Positions 53,101 through 63,910 of a stretch of DNA of 64,000 nucleotides are shown one piece after another. The notes under the pieces were generated by a model. The model saw only the letters and a program-made list of their open reading frames with translations. It made no database searches and was not told the origin of the DNA. Every line of letters starts with the position of its first letter. The first letter of the stretch is position 1. Source of the stretch: Haliclystus octoradiatus (Eukaryota > Cnidaria > Staurozoa > Stauromedusae > Haliclystidae); NCBI GenBank assembly GCA_916610825.1, contig OU744452.1:3507543-3571542 (forward strand), written 5' to 3'. A program made the translations under genes and the position numbers.

Positions 53101-55612
53101 ATTGTTTTTGGTCATTTTGCACACCCTTTTCAATTAGAAATTGCTTTTTGTCATTTTGAACTTCCAGGGGGCTCAGGCATTGTGTCTGGTCATTTGAAAC
53201 TCCCGTGGGAGTTATGCATCATTTTGGTCGTTTTGAATTACCTTGGGAATGAGACATTGTTTTTGGTCATTTTGAACTTTGTTAGTAATTATACATCATT
53301 GTTGGTCATTTTCCACTCTCTTAAAAATTATACATCACTTTTTGTCATTTTGCACTCCCTTGGGAATTAGGAATAGTTTTTGGTAATTTTGCACACCTTT
53401 AGAAATTAGACATTGTTTTTGGTCATTTTGAACACTCTTGGTAGTTATGCTTCATTTATGGTCATTTTGGGACTGTTTTATGAGTTATGTGTCATTTTGT
53501 TCATTTTGAACTTTTTGAGAATTCGTCATTGCTTTTATATATTTTGAACTCCCTTGGGAGTTATGCATCATGTTTACTTGTTTTGAATTTCCATGGCAAT
53601 TGGCATTGTTTTTAGTCATTTTCACTCCCTTCGGAATTACGCATTGTTTTTGATCATTTTGCACACCCTTGTTAATTAGAATTTTTTTTGTCATTTTGAA
53701 CTTCCAGGGGGCTCAGGCATTGTTTCTGGTCATTTTAAACTCCCATGGGAGTTATGCATCATTTTGGTCGTTTTGAATTACCTTGGGAATGAGACATTGT
53801 TTTTGGTCATTTTGAACGCTGTTGGTAATTATACATCATTTTTGGTCATTTTGCACTCTCTTGGGAAATAGGCATTACTTCTGGTCATTTTGCACTCCCT
53901 TGGCAATTAGGAATTGATTTTGGTCATGTTGCACACGCTAGGGAATTAGACAATGTTTTTGCTCATTTTGAACAGCGTTGGGAATTATCCATTGCTTTTT
54001 GTTATTTTGAACTCCCATCATGGTTTTTTGTAATTATGAACTCTCTTGGGAGTTACGCAACATTCTTGATAATTTTGAACTTCCATGGGACTCAGGCATT
54101 GTTTTTGGTCATTTTAAACACTTTTTATGAGATATGCATCATTTGCACTCTCTTTTGAATTAGGCACAAGATTGGTGATATTGCACTCCCTTGGGATTTA
54201 GGCATTGTTTTTGGTCATTTTGCACATTCTTGGGAATTAGACATTGTTTTTTGTCATTTTGCACTACATTGGGAATTAGAATATGTTTTTGGTCATTTTC
54301 TATACCTTTGGAAACTAGACATTGTTTTAGATCTTATTAAACTCCCATGGGAGTTATGCATCATTTTCGTCATTTTGGGACTCATTTATGAGTTATGCGT
54401 AATTTTGATCATTTTGCACTCTTTCGAGAATTAGGCATTACTTTTTGTCATTTTCAAATAACATGGGATTTATGCATCATGTTTGGTCAGTTTGAACTCT
54501 TTTGGGAGTTATCTATTGTTTTTGGTCAAATTAAGCTCTCTTCGGAATTATGTATCATTATTGGTCGTTTTGCACTCTCTCCAGAATTAGGCATTACTTT
54601 TGGTCATTTTGAACTCCATTGGGAGTTATGCATCATGTTTGATCATTTTGAACTCCCTTGGGAGTTATGCCTCATATTTGGTCGTTTTGAACTTCGATGA
54701 GACTTAAGCACGGTTTTTGTTCATTTTGAACTGCTTTGGGAATTATCCATTGTTATTGGTCAAATTGAGCTCTTTTCGGTGTAATGTATCATTCTTGGTC
54801 ATTTTGCATTCCTTTGGGAATTAGGCATTGCTTTTGGTTATTTTGAACTCCTATCATTGTTTCTGGTCATCTTAAAATTCCATGGGAGTTATGCATCATT
54901 TTGGTCATTTTGAATTACCTTGGGATTAGACATTGTTTTGGTCATTTTGAACTCTATTGGTAATTATACATCATTTTGGTCATTTTGCAAACCCTCTGGT
55001 TTGAGGAATTGTTTTTGGTAATTTTGCACACCTTTAGAAATTAGACATTGTTTTTGGTCATTTTGAACACTCTTGGTAGTTATGCTTCATTTATGGTCAT
55101 TTTGGGACTGTTTTATGAGTTATGCGTCATTTTGGTAATTTTGAAATTTTTGAGAATTCGTCATTGCTTTTTCATTATTTTGAACTCCCTCGGAAGTTAT
55201 GCATCATGTTTGGTCATTTTGAACTCCCTTGGGAGTTATGCATCATGTTTACTCGTTTTGAATTTCCATGGCAATTGGCATTGTTTTTAGTCATTTTGCA
55301 CTCCCTTGGGAATTAAGCATTGTTTTTGGTCATTTTGCACACCCTTTTCAATTAGAAATTGCTTTTTGTCATTTTGAACTTCCAGGGGGCTCAGGCATTG
55401 TGTCTGGTCATTTGAAACTCCCGTGGGAGTTATGCATCATTTTGGTCGTTTTGAATTACCTTGGGAATGAGACATTGTTTTTGGTCATTTTGAACTTTGT
55501 TAGTAATTATACATCATTGTTGGTCATTTTCCACTCTCTTAAAAATTATGCATCACTTTTTGTCATTTTGCACTCCCTTGGGAATTAGGAATAGTTTTTG
55601 GTAATTTTGCAC
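48961..55612 (+). repeat. Three consecutive copies of a 2,217-bp higher-order unit
   Basis: Copies are about 48,961-51,177, 51,178-53,394 and 53,395-55,612. Equivalent landmarks repeat at 2,217: the start of the gcgtaattttgatc section at 49,963, 52,180 and 54,397, and catggcaattggc at 50,833, 53,050 and 55,268. The last spacing is one base longer because of an extra base near 55,170 (gctttttcattatttt). All three share rare variants such as ggcattgtgtctggtcatttg and ttaaaaattat. Copy three begins with the variant tgtgtcattttgttc, whereas copies one and two have tgcgtcattttggtc there. Boundaries are arbitrary. Confidence 0.92.
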
Positions 55613-58015
55613 ACCTTTAGAAATTAGACATTGTTTTTGGTCATTTTGAACACTCTTGGTAGTTATGCTTCATTTATGGTCATTTTGGGACTGTTTTATG
55701 AGTTATGTGTCATTTTGTTCATTTTGAACTTTTTGAGAATTCGTCATTGCTTTTATATATTTTGAATTCCCTCGGAAGTTATGCATCATATTTGGTCATT
55801 TTGAACTCCCTTGGGAGTTATACATCATGTTTGGTCGTTTTCAATTTCCATGGTAATTGGCATTGTTTTTAGTCATTTTGCACTCCCTTTGGAATTAAGC
55901 ATTGTTTTTGGTCATTTTAAACTCTTTTATGAGTTATGCATCACTTTGCACTCTCTTGGGAATTAGGCAACAACTTTTGGTCATTTTGCACTTCCTTGGC
56001 AATTAAAAAAGGTTTTTTGTAATTTTGAACTCTCTTGAGAGTTATGCATTGTTTCTGTTCATTTTGAACATCCAGGGGGCTCAGGCATTGTTTCTTGTCA
56101 TTTTGCACTTCCATGGGAATTAGGAATAGTTTTTGGTAATTTTGCACACCTTTAGAAATTAGACATTGTTTTTGGTCATTTTGAACACTCTTGGTAGTTA
56201 TGCTTCATTTATGGTCATTTTGGGACTGTTTTATGAGTTATGTGTCATTTTGTTCATTTTGAACTTTTTGAGAATTCGTCATTGCTTTTATATATTTTGA
56301 ATTCCCTAGGAAGTTATGCATCATGTTTGATCATTTTGAACTCCCTTGGGAGTTATGCATCATGTTTGGTCGTTTTCAATTTCCATGGTTATTGGCATTT
56401 TTTTAGTCATTTTGCACTCCCTTGGGAATTAAGCATTGTTTTTGGTCATTTTAAACTCTTTTATGAGTTATGCATCACTTTGCACTCTCTTGGGAATTAG
56501 GCAACAACTTTTGGTCATTTTGCACTTCCTTGGCAATTAAAAAAGGTTTTTTGTCATTTTGAACTCTCTTGAGAGTTATGCATTGTTTTTGTTCATTTTG
56601 AACATCCAGGGGGCTCAGGCATTGTTTCTTGTCATTTTGAACTTCCATGGGAGTTATGCATCATTTTGGTCATTTTTAATCACCTTGGGAATGAGACATT
56701 GTTTTTGGTCATTTTGAACTTTGTTAGTAATTATACATCATTGTTGGTCATTTTCCACTCTCTTGGAAATTAAGCATCACTTTTTGTCATTTTGCACTCC
56801 CTTGGAAATTAGGAATTGTTTTTGGTAATTTTGCACACCTTTAGAAATTAGACATTGTTTTTGGTCATTTTGAACACTCTTGGTAGTTATGCTTTATTTA
56901 TGGTCATTTTGGGACTGTTTTATGAGTTATGCGTCATTTTGGTCATTTTGAACTTTTTGAGAATTCTTCATTGCTTTTATATATTTTGAACTCCCTCGGA
57001 AGATATGCATCATGTTTGGTCATTTTGAACTCCCTTGGGAGTTATGTATCATGTTTACTCGTTTTGAATTTCCATTGCAATTGGCATTGTTTTTAGTCAT
57101 TTTCAATCCCTTCAGAATTACGCATTGTTTTTCGTGATTTTGCACACTCTTGTTAATTAGAAATTGTTTTTTGTCATTTTGAACTTCTAGGGAGCTCAGG
57201 CATTGTTTCTGGTCATTTTAAACTCCCATGGGAGTTATGCATCATTTTGGTGGTTTTGAATTACCTTGGGAATGAAACATTGCTTTTGGTCATTTTGAAC
57301 TTTGTTAGTAATTATGCATCATTGTTGGTCATTTTCCACTCTCTTGAAAATTAGGCATCACTTTTTGTCATTTTGCACTCCCTTGGGAATTAGGAATAGT
57401 TTTTAGTAATTTTGCACACCTTTAGAAATTAGACATTGTTTTTGGTCATTTTGAACACTCTTGGTAGTTATGCTTCATTTATGGTCATTTTGGGACTGTT
57501 TTATGAGTTATGCGTCATTTTGGTCATTTTGAACTTTTTGAGAATTCGTCATTGCTTTTATATATTTTGAACTCCCTCGGAAGTTATGCATCATGTTTGA
57601 TCATTTTGAACTTCCTTGGGAGTTATGCATCATTTTTACTCGTTTTGAATTTCCATGGCAATTGGCATTGTTTTTAGTCATTTTCACTCCCTTGGGAATT
57701 ACGCATTGTTTTTGGTCATTTTGCACACCCTTGTTAATTAGAAATTTTTTTTGTCATTTTGAACTTCCAGGGGGCTCAGGCATTGTTTCTGGTCATTTTA
57801 AACTCCCATGGGAGTTATGCATCATTTTGGTCGTTTTGAATTACCTTGGGAATGAGACATTGTTTTTGGTCATTTTGAACGCTGTTGGTAATTATACATC
57901 ATTTTTGGTCATTTTGCACTCTCTTGGGAAATAGGCATCACTTCTGGTCATTTTGCACTCCCTTGGAAATTAGGAATTGATTTTGGTCATGTTGCACACG
58001 CTAGGGAATAAGACA
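55613..58015 (+). repeat. Block type D/E mixture with a 535-bp tandem duplication
   Basis: A segment with tgtgtcattttgttc, ccatggtaattgg and ggcaacaac occurs at about 55,640-56,175 and again at 56,175-56,640, spaced 534 to 535 bases. The one-base change lies in gcatttttttag near 56,396. The remainder (56,640-58,015) runs through gtcatttttaatcacc, gagaattcttcattgc, ttctagggagctcagg and the cacacgctagg monomer, all seen in blocks C to E in similar order. Confidence 0.78.
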
Positions 58016-60300
58016 ATGTTTTTGGTCATTTTAAACTCTTTTATGAGTTATGCATCACTTTGCACTCTCTTGGGAATTAGGCAACAACTTTTGGTCATTT
58101 TGCACTTCCTTGGCAATTAGAAAAGGTTTTTTGTCATTTCGAACTCTCTTGGGAGTTATGCATCATGTTAGGTCATTTTTTACTTCCATTTTACTAATGC
58201 ATCGTTTTTGGTCATTTTAAACTCTTTTATGAGTTATGCATCACTTTGCGATCTCTTGGGAATTGGGCACATCATTTGGTCATTTTGCTCTTTCTTGGCA
58301 ATTTGAAATTGTTTTTTGTCATTTTGAACTGTCTTGGGAGTTATGCATCATTTCTGTTCACTTTGAACATCCAGGGGGCTCAAGCATTGTTTCTTGTCAT
58401 TTTGAACTTCCATTATGCATCGTTTTGGTCATTTTTAATCACCTTGGGAATGAGACATTGTTTTTGGTCATTTTGCACACCTTTGGAAATCAGACATTGT
58501 TTTTGGTCATTTTGAACACTCTTGGTAGTTATGCTTCATTTATGGTCATTTTGGGACTGTTTTATGAGTTATGCGTCATTTTGGTCATTTTGAACTTTTT
58601 GAGAATTCGTCATTGCTTCTATATATTTTGAACTCCCTCGGAAGTTATGCATCTTGTTTGGTCATTTTGAATTCCCTTAGGAGTTATGCATCATGTTTAC
58701 TCGTTTTGAATTTCCATGGCAATTGGCATTGTTTTTAGTCATTTTCAATCCCTTCGGAATTACGCATTGTTTTTGGTGATTTTGCACACCCTTGTTAATT
58801 AGAAATAGTTTTTTGTCATTTTGAACTTCCAGGGAGCTTAGGCATTGTTTCTGGTCATTTTAAACTCCCATGGGAGTTATGCATCATTTTGGTCGTTTTG
58901 AATTACCTTGGGAATGAGACATTGTTTTTGGTCATTTTGAACGCTGTTGGTAATTATACATCATTGTTGGTCATTTTCCACTCTCTTGAAAATTAGGCAT
59001 TACTTTTTGTCATTTTGCACTCCCTTGGGAATTAGGAATAGTTTTTGGTAATTTTGCACACCTTTAGAAATTAGACATTGTTTTTGGTCATTTTGAACAC
59101 TCTTGGTAGTTATGCTTCATTTATGGTCATTTTGGGACTGTTTTATGAGTTATGTGTCATTTTGTTCATTTTGAACTTTTTGAGAATTCGTCATTGCTTT
59201 TATATATTTTGAATTCTCTCAGAAGTTATGCATCATGTTTGGTCATTTTGAACTCCCTTGAAATTTATGCATCATGTTTGGTCGTTTTCAATTTCCATGG
59301 TAATTGGCATTGTTTTTAGTTATTTTGCACTCCCTTAGGAATTAAGCATTGTTTTTGGTCATTTTAAACTCTTTTATGAGTTATGCATCACTTTGCACTC
59401 TCTTGGGAATTAGGCAACAACTTTTGGTCATTTTGCACTTCCTTGGCAATTAGAAAAGGTTTTTTGTCATTTCGAACTCTCTTGGGAGTTATGCATCATG
59501 TTAGGTCATTTTTAACTTCCATTTTACTAATGCATTGTTTTTGGTCATTTTAAACTCTTTTATGAGTTATGCATCACTTTGCGATCTCTTGGGAATTGGG
59601 CACATCATTTGGTCATTTTGCTCTTTCTTGGCAATTTGAAATTGTTTTTTGTCATTTTGAACTGTCTTGGGAGTTATGCATCATTTCTGTTCACTTTGAA
59701 CATCCAGGGGGCTCAGGCATTGTTTCTTGTCATTTTGAACTTCCATTATGCATCGTTTTGGTCATATTTAATCACCTTGGGAATGAGACATTGTTTTTGG
59801 TCATTTTGCACACCTTTGGAAATCAGACATTGTTTTTGGTCATTTTGAACACTCTTGGTAGTTATGCTTCATTTATGGTCATTTTGGGACTGTTTTATGA
59901 GTTATGCGTCATTTTGGTCATTTTGAACTTTTTGAGAATTCGTCATTGCTTCTATATATTTTGAACTCCCTCGGAAGTTATGCATCTTGTTTGGTCATTT
60001 TGAATTCCCTTAGGAGTTATGCATCATGTTTACTCGTTTTGAATTTCCATGGCAATTGGCATTGTTTTTAGTCATTTTCAATCCCTTCGGAATTACGCAT
60101 TGTTTTTGGTGATTTTGCACACCCTTGTTAATTAGAAATTGTTTTTTGTCATTTTGAACTTCCAGGGAGCTCAGGCATTGTTTCTGGTCATTTTAAACTC
60201 CCATGGGAGTTATGCATCATTTTGGTCGTTTTGAATTACCTTGGGAATGAGACATTGTTTTTGGTCATTTTGAACGCTGTTGGTAATTATACATCATTTT
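58016..60300 (+). repeat. 1,333-bp tandem duplication (second copy partial)
   Basis: Copy one is about 58,016-59,348 and copy two about 59,349-60,300. Shared rare features are gcgatctcttgggaattggg, cttccattttactaatgc, gctctttcttggc and gcttctatatatttt. Differences are few: caagcattg against caggcattg, gtcattttt against gtcatattt, and gagcttagg against gagctcagg. Copy two ends near 60,300, where gttggtcattttcc changes to tttggtcattttgc. Confidence 0.88.
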
Positions 60301-61704
60301 TGGTCATTTTGCACTCTCTTGGGAAATAGGCAATACTTCTGGTCATTTTGCACTCCCTTGGCAATTAGGAATTGATTTTGGTCATTTTGCACACGCTAGG
60401 GAATTAGACAATGTTTTTGGTCATTTTGAACAGCGTTGGGAATTATCCATTGCTTTTTGTTATTTTGAACTCCCATCATGGGTTTTTGTAATTATGAACT
60501 CTCTTGGGAGTTATGCTTCATTTATGGTCATTTTGGGACTGTTTTATGAGTTATGCGTCATTTTGGTCATTTTGAACTTTTTGATAATTAGTCATTGCTT
60601 TTATATATTTTGAACTCCCTTGGAAGTTATGCATCATGTTTGGTCATTTTGATCTCCCTTGAGAGTTATGCATCCTGTTTAGTCATTTTGAACTCGTTTG
60701 AGAGTTATGCATCATTTTTGGTCACTTTGAACTTCCATGGGACCAAGGCATTTTTTCTGGTCATTTTGAACTCTTTTATGAGTTATGCATCATTATGCAC
60801 TCTCTAAAGAATTGGGCATGGTTTTTTGTCGTTTTGAACTGTCATGGGACATAGGCATTGTTTTTGGTCATTTTGCACAATCTTGGAAATTATACATTGT
60901 TTTTGATAATTTTGAACAGCGTTGGGAATTATCCATTGCTTTTTGTTATTTTGAACTCCCATGATGGTTTTTGGTAATTATGAACTCTCTTGGGAGTTAC
61001 GCAACATTTTTGATAATTTTGAACTTCCATGGGACTCAGGCATTGTTTTTGGTCATTTTAAACACTTTTATGAGATATGCGTCATTTGCATTCTCTTAGG
61101 AATTAGGCACAAGATTGGTGATATTGCATTCCCTATGGATTTAGGCATTGTTTTTGGTCATTTTGCACATTTTTGGGAATTAGACATTGTTTTTTGTCAT
61201 TTTGCACCAAATTTGGAATTAGAATATGTTTTTGGTCATTTTCCATACCTTTGGAAACTAAACATTGTTTTAGATCATTTTAAACTCCCATGGGAGTTAT
61301 GCATCATTTTCGTCATTTTGGGACTCTTTTATGAGTTATGCGTAATTTTGATCATTTTGCAGTCTTTCGAGAATTAGGCATTACTTTTGGTCATTTTCAA
61401 ATAACATGGGATTTATGCATCATGTTTGGTCATTGTGAACTCCCTTGGGAGTTATCTATTGTTTTTGGTCAAATTAAGCTCTCTTCGGAGTTATGTATCA
61501 TTCTTGGTCGTTTTGCACTCTCTCCAGAATTAGGCATTACTTTTGGTCATTTTGAACTCCATTGGGAGTTATGCATCATGTTTACTCGTTTTGAATTTCC
61601 ATGGCAATTGGCATTGTTTTTAGTCATTTTCACTCCCTTCGGAATTACGCATTGTTTTAGGTCATTTTGCACACCCTTGTTAATAGAAATTGTTTTTTGT
61701 CATT
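60301..61704 (+). repeat. Block type C-like section
   Basis: After a cacacgctagggaatt monomer, bases about 60,500-61,700 follow the order of 20,200-21,400: gaccaaggcattttttc, ctctaaagaattggg, gaacagcgttggg, gcacaagattggtgat, gcagtctttcgag, then caaattaagctctcttcgg. It differs by scattered substitutions such as ccaaatttgg for ctacatttgg near 61,207. It includes the longest uninterrupted open frame of the window, described separately. Confidence 0.75.
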
Positions 61705-61919
61705 TTGAACTTCCAGGGGGCTCAGGCATTGTTTCTGGTCATTTTAAACTCCCATGGGAGTTATGCATCATTTTGGTCGTTTTGAATTACCTTGGGAATG
61801 AGACATTGTTTTTGGTCATTTTGAACGCTGTTGGTAATTATACATCATTTTTGGTCATTTTGCACTCTCTTGGGAAATATGCATTACTTCTGGTCATTTT
61901 GCACTCCCTTGGCAATTAG
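61338..61919 (+). other. Longest open frame (193 codons), judged not a gene
   Basis: Fourteen to fifteen consecutive full-length monomers are in one frame here, giving 13-residue repeats of the form FGHF-ELPWEL-CIM with F, H or R, L and W recurring. The frame is open simply because 39 is divisible by three and neither monomer class has a stop in this phase. It begins at an internal atg of an ordinary monomer and ends within another. There is no distinct promoter, intron signal, signal peptide or recognisable domain. Comparable frames in sister copies are broken at other points by length variants. I do not call it a coding sequence. Confidence 0.8.
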
Positions 61920-63910
61920 GAATTGATTTTGGTCATTTTGCACGCGCTAGGGAATTAGAAAATGTTTTTGCTCATTTTGAACAGCGTTGGGAATTATCAA
62001 TTGCTTTTTGTTATTTTGAACTCCCATCATGGTTTTTTGTAATTATGAACTCTCTTGGGAGTTACGCAACATTCTTGATAATTTTGAACTTCCATGGGAC
62101 TCAGGCATTGTTTTTGGTCATTTTAAACACTTTTTATGAGATATGCATCATTTGCACTCTCTTTTGAATTAGGCACAAGATTGGTGATATTGCACTCCCT
62201 TGGGATTTAGGCATTGTTTTTGGTCATTTTGCAGATTCTTGGGAATTAGACATTGTTTTTTGTCATTTTGCACTACATTGGGAATTAGAATATGTTTTTG
62301 GTCATTTTCTATACCTTTGGAAGCTAGACATTGTTTTAGATCATTTTAAACTCCCATGGGAGTTATGCATCATTTTCGTCATTTTGGGACTCTTTTATGA
62401 GTTATGCGTAATTTTGATCATTTTGCACTCTTTCGAGAATTAGGCATTACTTTTTGTCATTTTCGAATAACATCGGATTTATGCATCATGTTTGGTCAGT
62501 TTGAACTCCTTTGGGAGTTATCTATTGTTTTTGGTCAAATTAAGCTCTCTTCGGAGTTATGTATCATTATTGGTCGTTTTGAATTACCTTGGGATTAGAC
62601 ATGGTTTTGGTCATTTTGAACTCTATTGGTATTTATACATCATTTTTGGTCATTTTGCAAACCCTCTGGTTTGAGGAATTGTTTTTGGTAATTTTGCACA
62701 CCTTTAGAAATTAGACATTGTTTTTTGTCATTTTGAACACTCTTGGTAGTTATGCTTCATTTATGGTCATTTTGGGACTGTTTTATGAGTTATGCGTCAT
62801 TTTGGTAATTTTGAAATTTTTGAGAATTCGTCATTGCTTTTATATATTTTGAACTCCCTCGGAAGTTATGCATCATGTTTGGTCATTTTGAACTCCCTTG
62901 GGAATTATGCCTCATGTTTACTCGTTTTGAATTTCCATGGCAATTGGCATTGTTTTTAGTCATTTTGCACTCCCTTGGGAATTTACCATTGTTTTTGGTC
63001 ATTTTGCACACCCTTTTCAATTAGAAATTGCTTTTTGTCATTTTGAACTTCCAGGGGGCTCAGGCATTGTTTCTGGTCATTTTAAACTCCCGTGGGAGTT
63101 ATGCATCATTTTGGTCGTTTTGAATTACCTTGGGAATGAGACATTGTTTTTGGTCATTTTGAACTTTGTTAGTAATTATACATCATTGTTGGTCATTTTC
63201 CACTCTCTTGAAAATTAGGCATCACTTTTTGTCATTTTGCACTCCCTTGGGAATTAGGAATAGTTTTTGGTAATTTTGCACACCTTTAGAAATTAGACAT
63301 TGTTTTTGGTCATTTTGAACACTCTTGGTAGTTATGCTTCATTTATGGTCATTTTGGGACTGTTTTATGAGTTATGTGTCATTTTGTTCATTTTGAACTT
63401 TTTGAGAATTCGTCATTGCTTTTATATATTTTGAATTCCCTCGGTAGTTATGCATCATGTTTGGTCATTTTGAACTCCCTTGGGAGTTATGCATCATGTT
63501 TGGTCGTTTTCAATTTCCATGGTAATTGGCATTGTTTTTAGTCATTTTGCACTCCCTTGGGAATTAAGCATTGTTTTTGGTCATTTTAAACTCTTTTATG
63601 AGTTATGCATCACTTTGCACTCTCTTGGGAATTAGGCAACAACTTTTGGTCATTTTGCACTTCCTTGGCAATTAAAAAAGGTTTTTTGTCATTTTGAACT
63701 CTCTTGAGAGTTATGCATTGTTTCTGTTCATTTTGAACATCCAGGGGGCTCAGGCATTGTTTCTTGTCATTTTGCACTTCCATGGGAATTAGGAATAGTT
63801 TTTGGTAATTTTGCACACCTTTAGAAATTAGACATTGTTTTTGGTCATTTTGAACACTCTTGGTAGTTATGCTTCATTTATGGTCATTTTGGGACTGTTT
63901 TATGAGTTAT
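61705..63910 (+). repeat. 2.2-kb copy of 46,390-48,595 at 15,315-bp spacing
   Basis: The copy shares rare variants with 46,390-48,595: gcagattcttggg, ggaagctagac, tcgaataacatcgg, gacatggttttgg, tatttatacatc and gggaatttaccatt. The spacing is constant at 15,315 over the checked landmarks. One monomer near 63,010 instead has cccttttcaattag, the variant of the 2,217-bp units. The match stops near 63,910, where gcgtcattttggtc replaces gcatcactttgcac. Confidence 0.9.

Noticed and set aside
61338..61919. Repeat-protein gene (for example a leucine-rich or similar solenoid)
   Set aside because: The 13-residue period with F, H, L and W positions does not match a repeat family I know, no capping regions exist, and the frame is explained by monomer length.
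434..63816. Minus-strand lysine- and glutamine-rich frames (repeats like QNDQKQCLIPKGV)
   Set aside because: They are the reverse complement of the same monomers, end whenever the monomer class or length changes, and have no features of a real protein family that I can recognise.
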